Source: Candidatus Thorarchaeota archaeon
GTDB taxonomy: Archaea; Asgardarchaeota; Thorarchaeia; Thorarchaeales; Thorarchaeaceae
Direction: 5' to 3'
Length of the DNA stretch: 52,354 nt
NCBI GenBank assembly: GCA_016933575.1
Contig: JAFGAR010000121.1
Location: 1 to 52,354, forward strand
Made by a program: the position numbers and the translations under genes. Shown one piece after another: positions 7,840-15,790 of this stretch. Positions within the stretch are counted from its first letter, which is position 1. Every line of letters begins with the position of its first letter. Below the pieces are notes generated by a model, which was given only the letters and a program-made list of their open reading frames with translations, was not told where the DNA came from and searched no databases.

Positions 7840-9069
7840 TTACATCTTCATCATGAATGGATTCTCGAGGGTCTCTTTCAAAGCTGCAAGGAATTGTCCT
7901 GCTGGTGCTCCATCAAGTACTCTGTGATCGACTGCGCAGCTTGCCATCATGGTTGAGCGAATGGCAATCATATCCTCAATAACAACTGGTTTCTTCTTAA
8001 TCTGTCCAAGAGCAAGTATAGCTGTTTCTGGAGGATTAATCACCGGAATGAACAAGTCCACTTGGAATGGTCCAAGATTCGAAACAGTGAAAGTACTTCC
8101 CGTAAGTTCCTCTGCAGTGAGTTCGTTCTTCTTGGCTCTCTTCCCCTTCTCCTTTGTTTCGAGAGCTATCTCGGTTATTGATTTCTTGTTTGCTGCTCTA
8201 ATTGTAACAACTATGAGACCGTCATCAGTTGCCATTGCTACACCAATATTGACATCCTCAAAAATATGCAGGTCGTTTCCTACAAGTGTTGCATTGAATT
8301 TTGGAAATCTTTCAAGTGTGTCAGCAGTTGCTTTGACTATAATATCATTGAATGACACTTTAATTCCATGAGCTTTCTCCACTCTGTGATTGAGTTCTAA
8401 ACGTAGTGCCACAACCTCAGTCATATCGATCTCTGTAATCATAGTAATGTGTGGATTTTGAGAGCTCTGAGTCATTCTCCTGGCTATGGTTCTCCGTAGA
8501 GGTGTCATTGTTTCAACCTTGCGAACTTTTCGTTCATCCGCGATTGAAATCTGAGGTACTGCATCCTTTGCAGCAACCACATCTCTCTCTACGATTCTAC
8601 CCTCTGGGCCAGTACCCGAAACGAATGACAGGTCTATATCAAGTTCTTTTGCCTTCTTCTTTGCTCTGGGTGATGCTTTGACTTTTCCACCAGGAAGTCT
8701 TGTTTCCTGTGTTTGGGATTTAATCTTAGGTGATTCAATCTTTGCTGTTACTACAGCTGGTGCTGATGCCGCAACTGATGGTGCTGCTGCTGCATTCAGT
8801 TTCTTGGGTGTGATGTCTGGTATCTTCTCACCCTCTTTACCAATGAATGCTATAGGTTCACTGATTGGAATCTCATCATTGACATCACAGAGTATCTTAA
8901 GGAGTATACCATCGTCTGGCGCTTCAAGCTCGAATTCGTTCTTCTCTCCGAAGATCTCTACAACCAGGTCACCTTTTTTGACCTTGTCCCCCTCTTTCTT
9001 CAACCATTTCAGTATGACACCATATTCCATGGCTACACTCATTCGTTGCATGATCATGGTTGTGACCAT
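7840..9069 (-). CDS. 2-oxoacid dehydrogenase E2 (dihydrolipoyl acyltransferase)
   Basis: A 409-residue E2 with all three expected parts. A lipoyl domain occupies residues 1-80, with Lys43 in the GEKNEFE turn as the lipoylation site. A peripheral-subunit-binding domain follows near residues 128-165 (ASPRAKKKAKEL...GPEGRI). The catalytic domain runs to the end, with DHRVLDG near the C-terminus supplying His and Asp. It transfers the acyl group from E1 to CoA. AGGTGAG precedes the ATG, ten bases after the E1beta stop. The acyl substrate (pyruvate, acetoin-derived or branched-chain) cannot be told from these motifs. Confidence 0.9.
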   Translation of the reverse strand: MVTTMIMQRMSVAMEYGVILKWLKKEGDKVKKGDLVVEIFGEKNEFELEAPDDGILLKILCDVNDEIPISEPIAFIGKEGEKIPDITPKKLNAAAAPSVAASAPAVVTAKIESPKIKSQTQETRLPGGKVKASPRAKKKAKELDIDLSFVSGTGPEGRIVERDVVAAKDAVPQISIADERKVRKVETMTPLRRTIARRMTQSSQNPHITMITEIDMTEVVALRLELNHRVEKAHGIKVSFNDIIVKATADTLERFPKFNATLVGNDLHIFEDVNIGVAMATDDGLIVVTIRAANKKSITEIALETKEKGKRAKKNELTAEELTGSTFTVSNLGPFQVDLFIPVINPPETAILALGQIKKKPVVIEDMIAIRSTMMASCAVDHRVLDGAPAGQFLAALKETLENPFMMKM

Positions 9070-9079
9070 TATTTCTCAC

Positions 9080-10054
9080 CTATACGATCTCTCGAATTGC
9101 CTGTGCAATCCTCTTGTTATCAGGAATGAAGTAATCTTCAAGAGGTGGGCTGAATGGAACTGGTGTATCTGGGGCATTGACTCTCCTAATCGGCGCATCA
9201 AGCCAATCAAATGCCTCCTCCTGTACAGTCGCCGCAACCTCAGCAGTTGTTGCGCCAGTTCTTGTTTCTTCTGTTACGAGGACTAATCTCCCGGTCTTTT
9301 TAACGGATTCAATAAGCGTCTTCTTATCCAAGGGGACCAAGGTACGTGGGTCAATCACTTCAACACTGATTCCCTCTTTTGCTAATTCATCTGCGACCTC
9401 AAGTGCCTTGTGAACCATGATGAATGTTCCCCAGACGGTAACATCTGCACCTTCCCGTCGAATCTTGGCTTCACCAAAAGGAATCAGATATTCATCATTC
9501 GGGACCTCTTCTTTCTTATCATAGACCAGCTTATGCTCTGCAAACAATACTGGGTCTGGGTCGCGAATTGCAGTCTTGATGAGACCTTTGACATCTGAGG
9601 CAAAAGCTGGTACCGCTACTTTGAGACCTGGTGTATGCATAAACCACGCCTCTAGGCTCTGAGAATGATGAGAAGCAATATTCTTCCCCCCGCCAAAGAC
9701 GGTTCTCAGAACAAGAGGAACTGAAGTCTGACCACCGAACATATACCTCATCTTAGCGGCCTGATTGCATACTTGATCCATTGCCAGTGAGATTAGGTCT
9801 CCGAACATTATCTCTGCTACAGGAATCAGTCCTGTAATAGCCGCTCCAACTGCGGCTCCTGCAATAGTGTTCTCAGAGATTGGGGTATCTCGAACTCTAT
9901 CAACACCGAATTCCTCAGCAAGACCCTTTGTGACTTTGAAAGCTCCTCCCCAATTGATACCTATATCTTCTCCAAGTAGGAAGACCCGTTCATCTCGACG
10001 CATCTCTTCCCGTAGGCCAGCTGTAAGTGCGTCTCTGTAGGTCATCTCTGTCAT
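9080..10054 (-). CDS. 2-oxoacid dehydrogenase E1 beta subunit
   Basis: A 324-residue TPP-dependent dehydrogenase beta subunit. Typical segments are the opening MTYRDAL, FLLGEDIG near residue 25, RVRDTPISE near 55, and the C-terminal transketolase-type part with EVIDPRTLVPLD and VTEE. It pairs with the alpha subunit encoded immediately upstream; the ATG follows the E1alpha stop with no gap, so translation is probably coupled. Together they decarboxylate a 2-oxoacid and reductively acylate the lipoyl group of E2. Pyruvate, acetoin and branched-chain versions look alike at this level. Confidence 0.9.
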   Translation of the reverse strand: MTEMTYRDALTAGLREEMRRDERVFLLGEDIGINWGGAFKVTKGLAEEFGVDRVRDTPISENTIAGAAVGAAITGLIPVAEIMFGDLISLAMDQVCNQAAKMRYMFGGQTSVPLVLRTVFGGGKNIASHHSQSLEAWFMHTPGLKVAVPAFASDVKGLIKTAIRDPDPVLFAEHKLVYDKKEEVPNDEYLIPFGEAKIRREGADVTVWGTFIMVHKALEVADELAKEGISVEVIDPRTLVPLDKKTLIESVKKTGRLVLVTEETRTGATTAEVAATVQEEAFDWLDAPIRRVNAPDTPVPFSPPLEDYFIPDNKRIAQAIREIV

Positions 10055-11029
10055 CTAGACCGCCTCCGCATAGACATCATCCAGAGCATCCTCTGGAGCT
10101 GGGTACTCTGACTTCTTTGCAAATTCCGCAGCCTTATCGACTTCTTTCTGAAGCGATGTGCGTATCTTCTCTGCTTCTTTCTCAGTTATGGCTCCCTGTT
10201 CGATCGCTATCTTCTTGATTATTTCAACAGCATCTCGATCTGGACTTAGCCACCGATCAGCCTCTTCCTGTGGTCTATACTTTGCAGGATCAAACCTTGA
10301 ATGACCCTTCATTCGATATGTCTGACACTCGATAAGTGTAGGTCCTCCTCCATCTCTAGCACGCTTCACAGCTTCAACTGTGGCCTCATAGACCTCCAGA
10401 GCGTTATTTCCATCAACAGTCTTACTTGGGATGCAATAGGCTTCAGCTCTTTGAGATATCGTCGAGCTCGGGCAAGTCAATTTGATTGGAGTTCCCATGG
10501 CATAGAAATTGTTCTCAACGATCCAGATAAGTGGCAATTTCCAAATAGCTGACATATTTAGTGATTCACCAAATGTGCCATTGTTTGAGGCTCCATCACC
10601 AAAGAAACAAGCAACTACATCATCAGTTTTTCTCATTTGACATGAGAGAGCTGCTCCTACAGCAATCGGAAGGCCTGAGGCGACCACTCCTGTTGCTCCA
10701 AGAACCCCCACATCAAACTGTGTGATGTGCATCGAACCACCTTTTCCCTTACACGAGCCAGTCTTTTTGCCAAGTAGCTCAGCTAATGCTGCATTCATGT
10801 CAGCACCCTTAGCAACTACATGTCCATGTCCTCTATGGGTACTTTGAATCCAGTCTGAATCTTTTAGTGCAGTTGTAACACCAGCTGCCACTCCTTCCTG
10901 TCCGAGATACAAATGAAGTGTTCCGGGTACAATATTTTCTCCAAAGAGATCCCATACTTTTTCTTCAAAGAGCCGGGTTTTCAATGTTCTAGTATACAGC
11001 TCTTTGAGTGCTTTCTTATCTGCTGCCAT
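10055..11029 (-). CDS. 2-oxoacid dehydrogenase E1 alpha subunit
   Basis: A 324-residue TPP-binding alpha subunit. The thiamine-diphosphate motif is clear (FFGDGASNNG ... IVENNFYAMG, about residues 140-178). HRGHGH and GKGGSMH are the usual active-site loop segments, and RFDPAKYR is in the C-terminal half. It is the first gene of the E1alpha-E1beta-E2 set; no E3 (dihydrolipoamide dehydrogenase) follows, so that subunit must come from elsewhere. In archaea these complexes act on pyruvate, branched-chain 2-oxoacids or acetoin. The presence of acyl-CoA mutases in the same window makes a branched-chain role attractive but unproven. Confidence 0.9.
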   Translation of the reverse strand: MAADKKALKELYTRTLKTRLFEEKVWDLFGENIVPGTLHLYLGQEGVAAGVTTALKDSDWIQSTHRGHGHVVAKGADMNAALAELLGKKTGSCKGKGGSMHITQFDVGVLGATGVVASGLPIAVGAALSCQMRKTDDVVACFFGDGASNNGTFGESLNMSAIWKLPLIWIVENNFYAMGTPIKLTCPSSTISQRAEAYCIPSKTVDGNNALEVYEATVEAVKRARDGGGPTLIECQTYRMKGHSRFDPAKYRPQEEADRWLSPDRDAVEIIKKIAIEQGAITEKEAEKIRTSLQKEVDKAAEFAKKSEYPAPEDALDDVYAEAV

Positions 11030-11238
11030 TGTCGAATCAACTGCCCCATGATAGTTGAGAGCTTCTGGAGGCCTCCGCGTATCTTATCTGATAAAGGCTT
11101 CGAAGTGACTCTGGACTTGGTATTTCGTATTATCCTACGAGTCTTTGCTGGATTCATCTTAAGACGAAGCCACCGATTGATCAGAATTTGTTGTTGGTAC
11201 ATCTAGTTGCCTGATAATTCTGGAGAGTCCAAATACTT

Positions 11239-11254
11239 GTGTAACAGCGTACAC
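11239..11254. promoter_or_regulatory. Operator-like palindrome GTGTA-N6-TACAC near the E1alpha promoter
   Basis: GTGTA at 11239-11243 and TACAC at 11250-11254 form a perfect inverted repeat with a six-base centre. It lies just downstream of the minus-strand TATA-like GTATAAG at 11264-11270, where transcription would be expected to start. That position is typical for an archaeal repressor site. The regulator is unknown. Confidence 0.4.
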
Positions 11255-11372
11255 ATTAAAGTGCTTATACTGATTTAGCTACAAAAAAGTCTAGGGATGT
11301 TGGAACCTTCACAAGTTGCGATGTGAAAAAAAATTGGAAATTGATTGGATTGGATCTGTTCCGCATCCCTGA

Positions 11373-11381
11373 CTTATTTAT
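11373..11381 (+). promoter_or_regulatory. TATA-like box upstream of fwdD
   Basis: CTTATTTAT lies 76 bases before the fwdD ATG at 11457, giving a leader of about 50 bases. It is the best TATA candidate in the gap on this strand; the call rests on sequence and position. Confidence 0.35.
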
Positions 11382-11456
11382 CCGCAAATTCTTCTACGCA
11401 AGATTTCTTATCTTAGTTTGGACAACTCTTGAATGCACTAACCAGGAGTTATTCGA

Positions 11457-11867
11457 ATGAACAAAGTCGGTGTTGCTGCATTCCTTACCTCCGGTCGTAC
11501 ACTGAAACAAGGTCAAGCTCTCGAACAAGGAAAATTGAGTGAGGCATATCAAGAAGCTGTCGGAGTATGCGAATTAGATGCAACATCACTACGTATCCTA
11601 GGTATTGAATCTGGAGCGTTTGTCAGAATAGAGTCAGAATATGGCGCAGTGGTTGTTAAAGCACAATTCGATAAGAACGCAGAACCAGGCATTGTCTTCA
11701 TACCATGTGGACCTTATGCAAACGCAATAACTGGTTCAGATACTGCTGCTAGTGGAATGCCCAACTTCAAGGGAATCCAGGTCGAAATTTATAGAGCTGA
11801 AGAACACGAATTTCTGAATATCAAACAACTTCTCGAAACGCCTTCTGGGGGGGAACTGATTGGCTAA
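11457..11867 (+). CDS. fwdD: Formylmethanofuran dehydrogenase subunit D
   Basis: A 136-residue molybdopterin-dinucleotide-binding protein. The opening LTSGRTLKQGQALE is characteristic of FwdD/FmdD, followed by a double-psi beta-barrel core (IESGAFVRIESEYG...IVFIPCGPYAN). Together with subunit B it binds the tungsten or molybdenum pterin cofactor that reduces CO2 to formate. Its last eight bases overlap the start of fwdB, so translation is probably coupled. CAGGAG lies shortly before the ATG. The D-B-A order is common in archaeal fwd operons. Confidence 0.88.
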   Translation: MNKVGVAAFLTSGRTLKQGQALEQGKLSEAYQEAVGVCELDATSLRILGIESGAFVRIESEYGAVVVKAQFDKNAEPGIVFIPCGPYANAITGSDTAASGMPNFKGIQVEIYRAEEHEFLNIKQLLETPSGGELIG

Positions 11868-13164
11868 AGAATTGAATATCTTTGACAATGTAGTCTGCCC
11901 CTTCTGTGGTTGCCTGTGCGATGATATTCAAATCACTACAGAGAAGAATATAGTGACTAAGAATCAAAATGGTTGCGCTATTAGTCAGAGGAAGTTTCTA
12001 AATCATCCACATGATAGACTCTCTGGTCCATCCATACGCAAGGGTTCCAGTATGATAGCGACCTCTCTTGAATCGACAATCAAGCAGGTAGCTCAGATAC
12101 TACAAAAATCAAGACGTCTACTAGTCTATGGCCTTAGTTCCGCAGAGAACGATGCACATCGTGAGGCATACAAGATTGCTGAACTCGTTGGCGGTGTTGT
12201 TGATAATACATCATCGGTCTGTCATGGCCCCTCTATTCTTGGAACTCAGGAGTCTGGGGAGGCTCATGGGTCCTTGGCAGAAGTAAAGCATCGTGCAGAC
12301 TTTGTTCTCTATTGGGGTGCGAATCCGCAGTCTGCACATCCTCGGCATATTCGGAGATATGTACGTGTTCCTGGTGAATATATTAAGGATCCAAAAAACC
12401 AACGGGTGATCTACCTTATCGATATTCGAAAGAGCGAGAGCGCGCAAATTGTAGATCAGTTCATAAAGATTGAACCTGGGTCTGACCTGGAACTATTGGG
12501 AACAATGAGAGCACTCCTTCATGGACGCCGATTAGACGTTGAGTCAGTTGCTGGACTGTCGCTGAGTGCAATAGACCGTCTTATGACGAAGATGAAGAAT
12601 GCAAAGTATGGGGTCTTGTTTTATGGTCTTGGTCTATCGCAGTCAAAAGGAAAGCATCGGAATGTGGATGCAGCCATAAGATTGGTCCAGGACTTGAATT
12701 CATTTACTCGATGGAACATGCTCCCAATGCGTGGTCACTATAATGTTGCGGGGGCAAACAAGACCTCTACTTGGCAGACCGGCTATCCCTTTGCTGTTGA
12801 TTATTGTAGAGGCTATCCGCGATATCAACCGGGTGAATATACAGCGGTGGACCTCCTGCTTCGAAAAGAATGTGATGTATTCCTTAACGTTGCAGCAGAC
12901 CCTGCTGCTCATTTTCCGAGGGCTGCCCTTGAGCATCTCAAGAGTATCCCTATCATTAACCTTGACCCAAAGCAGAACATGACTTCATTGATTGCCGCTG
13001 TCAATATTCCAACAGCTATTGCTGGAATAGAGTGCGATGGCGCTGCTGTCAGAATGGATGGTCTTCCACTCTATCTAAAGAAAGTTGTAGAACCTCCAAC
13101 AGGAGTCTTTCCTGATCGAGTCATTTTGAAGATGATATATGATGAACTTCGGAGGTTGTCCTGA
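11860..13164 (+). CDS. fwdB: Formylmethanofuran dehydrogenase subunit B (catalytic)
   Basis: A 434-residue catalytic subunit, the usual family length. The N-terminal CPFCGCLCDD (Cys13, 16, 20 among them) with Cys39 fits the [4Fe-4S] site. Cys121 in SSVCHGPS is at the position that ligates tungsten or molybdenum; it is Cys, not selenocysteine. The start is TTG 11860 within the end of fwdD, preceded by a G-rich run. It reduces CO2 to formate, which subunit A then condenses with methanofuran: the first step of the archaeal methyl branch of the Wood-Ljungdahl pathway, or the last in the oxidative direction. Confidence 0.9.
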   Translation: MAKELNIFDNVVCPFCGCLCDDIQITTEKNIVTKNQNGCAISQRKFLNHPHDRLSGPSIRKGSSMIATSLESTIKQVAQILQKSRRLLVYGLSSAENDAHREAYKIAELVGGVVDNTSSVCHGPSILGTQESGEAHGSLAEVKHRADFVLYWGANPQSAHPRHIRRYVRVPGEYIKDPKNQRVIYLIDIRKSESAQIVDQFIKIEPGSDLELLGTMRALLHGRRLDVESVAGLSLSAIDRLMTKMKNAKYGVLFYGLGLSQSKGKHRNVDAAIRLVQDLNSFTRWNMLPMRGHYNVAGANKTSTWQTGYPFAVDYCRGYPRYQPGEYTAVDLLLRKECDVFLNVAADPAAHFPRAALEHLKSIPIINLDPKQNMTSLIAAVNIPTAIAGIECDGAAVRMDGLPLYLKKVVEPPTGVFPDRVILKMIYDELRRLS

Positions 13165-13166
13165 TC

Positions 13167-14909
13167 ATGCCTCACGAGATGATTCTTCAAAACGGGATAG
13201 TCTTTGATCCAATAAATGGAATCAATGGTGAAATCAAGGATATCTGTATACGTGGTAAGAAAATAGTGGATAAGGTCTCAGAGAAAGCAAAGAAGGTCAA
13301 CCTGAAAGGTCGAACCGTGATGCCTGGTGGAGTAGACCTTCACTCTCATATTCTTGGCAGTAAACTCAATCTTGGTCGTGCAATGTGTCCTGAAGACCAT
13401 CGCATTGAGTTTGTCCTAAAGACAAAAAAAACACGAGGTGGAGTTGGTCACACAATGCCCAGCTCCCATATCATTGGTTATAGATACTCATCAATGGGCT
13501 ATACTACTGTCATCGAACCTGCCCTACCTGCATTGAAGGCTCTAAGTGCTTGGGAGGAAATAGAAGACCTTCCCAATCTCCACACTGGTATGCTTCCTAT
13601 GTTTTGTAACAGTATGATTAGCTTTCATTACATCAAAGAGCAGGATCATAGTGGTCTTGCAGCATATATTGCATGGACCCTACAGAAGGTTGGGGGTCTT
13701 GGTGTAAAGGTTGTAAATCCCGGGGGCACATATGCTTGGGCTCATGGTATAGACCTTCACGATCTTGATGCCGTTGTCCCTGAATGGGATATCACACCTC
13801 GTGACATCACCCGTGGATTGTGTCGAGCAGTTGAGACCTTAGGATTACCTCATCCTATGCACCTTCATCCTAACAACTTAGGTCGAGTGGGAAATGTTGA
13901 AACAACCACCGCCCAACTTGACAGTATTCGCGACATCAAGGGTCATGCTGGACGCAAACGGACAGTTCATCTCGCCCACATGTCCTTTGACTGCTTTGGA
14001 AGTGTCAATCCTGGAAGTACAGACTGGAAGGACCTTGAATCCGGAGGTCTCGAATTTGCTAAATATTTTTCAAAGAATGCACATTTCACGACTGACCTCG
14101 GTCAAATTACGTTTGGACCAGCCACCACGATGACTGGTGACGGACCCTTCGAGTTTTACCTCCATCAACTCTCTGGCGAAAAGTGGACCAATGCAACAAT
14201 CGATGTTGAACTTCCTGGCGGCGCCGGCATCGTTCCCTATACCTATAGTCCCTCTTCTCCAGGCAATTCCATTCAGTGGGCAATCCCTCTAGAGTTTGCG
14301 TTAAGTGTAGATGACATCTGGCGAATAGCAGTAAGCACAGACCATCCAAATGCTGGACCCTTCACGAAATACCCTCTAGTGCTTTCTTGGTTGATGAGTA
14401 CTAAGCAGCGAAAAGTTTGGTTAGAAAAAGTGCATCCCGTTGTATCACAGAGATCAACCCTACCTGATATTGACCGAGAATGGGACCTCTTTGAAGTAGC
14501 TATTTCCACAAGAGCTGGTCCTGCCCGTATCTTAGGCCTGGAGAAGGTCAAAGGACACCTTGGTCCAGGTGCTGATGCTGATATTGCAGTATACGATGTT
14601 AATCCCGAGAAGGTAGACCTTGCATTGAATCCATCAAAAATCATACGTGTCTTTAGTTCAGCCTTTCTAACCATGCTAAACGGTGAACAAGTAGTAAAAC
14701 GCGGGAAAGTAGACATGACGCCCCATGGAACGGTATGGTCTGTGAATCCTAAATTGAGTGAAGCATTGGGGTCGCGAATTGATTGTGAACTTGAATCTAT
14801 GATGGGTAGATGGTTTTCTCATTCATTCCAGAACTATCCAGTACCAGATAGATATCGTTCCCATATGGAGGAAAAAATTGAGGTGGATTCAAGTTCTATA
14901 ACAGCCTAA
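13167..14909 (+). CDS. fwdA: Formylmethanofuran dehydrogenase subunit A (amidohydrolase)
   Basis: A 580-residue amidohydrolase-fold subunit. GGVDLHSHILGSK near residue 55 supplies the first zinc ligands (HxH), GHTMPSSH and HLHPNNLGR further ligands, and STDHPNAGPF the late active-site Asp/His segment. It joins formate, passed through a tunnel from subunit B, to methanofuran. It starts two bases after the fwdB stop. Subunits C, E, F and G are not in this window: the next gene is a methyltransferase. Known complexes also use FwdC, so it is expected elsewhere or replaced. Confidence 0.92.
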   Translation: MPHEMILQNGIVFDPINGINGEIKDICIRGKKIVDKVSEKAKKVNLKGRTVMPGGVDLHSHILGSKLNLGRAMCPEDHRIEFVLKTKKTRGGVGHTMPSSHIIGYRYSSMGYTTVIEPALPALKALSAWEEIEDLPNLHTGMLPMFCNSMISFHYIKEQDHSGLAAYIAWTLQKVGGLGVKVVNPGGTYAWAHGIDLHDLDAVVPEWDITPRDITRGLCRAVETLGLPHPMHLHPNNLGRVGNVETTTAQLDSIRDIKGHAGRKRTVHLAHMSFDCFGSVNPGSTDWKDLESGGLEFAKYFSKNAHFTTDLGQITFGPATTMTGDGPFEFYLHQLSGEKWTNATIDVELPGGAGIVPYTYSPSSPGNSIQWAIPLEFALSVDDIWRIAVSTDHPNAGPFTKYPLVLSWLMSTKQRKVWLEKVHPVVSQRSTLPDIDREWDLFEVAISTRAGPARILGLEKVKGHLGPGADADIAVYDVNPEKVDLALNPSKIIRVFSSAFLTMLNGEQVVKRGKVDMTPHGTVWSVNPKLSEALGSRIDCELESMMGRWFSHSFQNYPVPDRYRSHMEEKIEVDSSSITA

Positions 14910-14941
14910 TTCAGTTCTTAATATCAAGGGAGTACGCTTCA

Positions 14942-15733
14942 ATGCCCAAAGAAAACAAGGATATCTTCTCTGACTTGAAACCTGGATATGAAGGAATTAG
15001 CGAATTCTATGATTATTTTGCTGATAATATTGACCTTCCCTTCTATCTCGATTATGCAAAGCAAACAGGTTCTCCAATTTTAGACATCGCCTCTGGTACT
15101 GGTCGTGTTGCGATTTCTCTTGCGGCTGAAGGATTTGATGTCGTTGGCGTTGAGAGTTCACCCTCCATGCTCAGAACTGCTCGGAAAAAAATAGCATCTC
15201 TACCAATTCAAGTATCAGAGCGTCTTTCAATCATCGAGGGACAAATGGAGAACTTCGATGTTCAACAAACTTTCAAACTGATCATTATTCCCCATTCATT
15301 TGGTCATGCACTAACTACAGAATCCCAACTCTCGACTCTGAGATGTATCCATAAGCACCTAGATGATGATGGGTTGTTCATTCTTGATCTTTACCCAGCT
15401 GCTCTAGAGTACGATCATGCTAGATTTGAGGATCCCCCTGCATGTCTCGAAGATGGCAAAACTATTGAACGACATGGAGAGATACATACCGATCTTATCC
15501 GTCAACTTCTGCGAGTTGACCTACGTTATATTGTTCGAGACTCCACTCAACAAATCCTGAGCACAACTGAGGTGATTTCTAGTGCTGCTTTGATATTTAA
15601 TAGAGAGGCAGATTTGCTTGTGAAATTCTCCGGTTTTGATATTGTGCAAGAACTTGGTGATTATGATAGTAATCCCTACAAGCCTGATAGCAACAGACGG
15701 ATTCTAATTCTAAAAAAGAGCTTAAACAAGTAG
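14942..15733 (+). CDS. Class I SAM-dependent methyltransferase
   Basis: A 263-residue Rossmann-fold methyltransferase. SAM-binding motif I is ILDIASGTGRVAISLA (residues about 44-59), the acidic end of strand 2 is VGVESS, and motif III-like strands include IIIPHSFGHAL and FILDLYP. The substrate is unknown. It begins 32 bases after fwdA in the same direction and may be part of the same transcript, but no C1-pathway link is evident from its sequence. A strong hairpin follows the stop. Confidence 0.82.
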   Translation: MPKENKDIFSDLKPGYEGISEFYDYFADNIDLPFYLDYAKQTGSPILDIASGTGRVAISLAAEGFDVVGVESSPSMLRTARKKIASLPIQVSERLSIIEGQMENFDVQQTFKLIIIPHSFGHALTTESQLSTLRCIHKHLDDDGLFILDLYPAALEYDHARFEDPPACLEDGKTIERHGEIHTDLIRQLLRVDLRYIVRDSTQQILSTTEVISSAALIFNREADLLVKFSGFDIVQELGDYDSNPYKPDSNRRILILKKSLNK

Positions 15734-15736
15734 AGT

Positions 15737-15756
15737 GAGGGGATACGAATCCCCTC
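15737..15756. terminator. Hairpin between convergent genes
   Basis: GAGGGGAT and ATCCCCTC form an 8-bp stem with a four-base ACGA loop, three bases after the methyltransferase stop. It is followed by TCAATTT on the plus strand. Its place between two converging genes suggests a bidirectional transcription end or an mRNA 3' stabiliser. Confidence 0.55.
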
Positions 15757-15790
15757 TCAATTTAAAATGGATGAAGGCCAGACTTATTCT

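Larger units (their letters stand above)
11030..11456. other. Intergenic promoter region between divergent E1alpha and fwdD
   Basis: This 427-base gap separates the minus-strand E1alpha gene from the plus-strand fwd genes. On the minus strand it has a TATA-like GTATAAG (11264-11270) followed about 10-25 bases later by the palindrome GTGTA-N6-TACAC. The predicted leader to E1alpha would be about 210 bases. That leader contains a 73-codon basic ORF (11202 to 10981) overlapping the E1alpha start, which I judge more likely chance. On the plus strand CTTATTTAT (11373-11381) is the candidate TATA box for fwdD. Confidence 0.45.

Noticed and set aside
8678..9286. Long plus-strand ORF opposite E2 and E1beta
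   Set aside because: It lies wholly against two well-supported dehydrogenase genes and is Ser/Pro/Phe-rich low-complexity sequence, as expected from the antisense of a gene.
10981..11202. 73-codon basic ORF on the minus strand overlapping the start of E1alpha
   Set aside because: It overlaps the E1alpha start by 49 bases in another frame, has no clear ribosome site, and its composition looks like a chance frame through a leader. A role as a leader peptide cannot be excluded.
14273..14716. Minus-strand ORF of 147 codons inside fwdA
   Set aside because: It is antisense to conserved fwdA sequence and has no motif or ribosome site.
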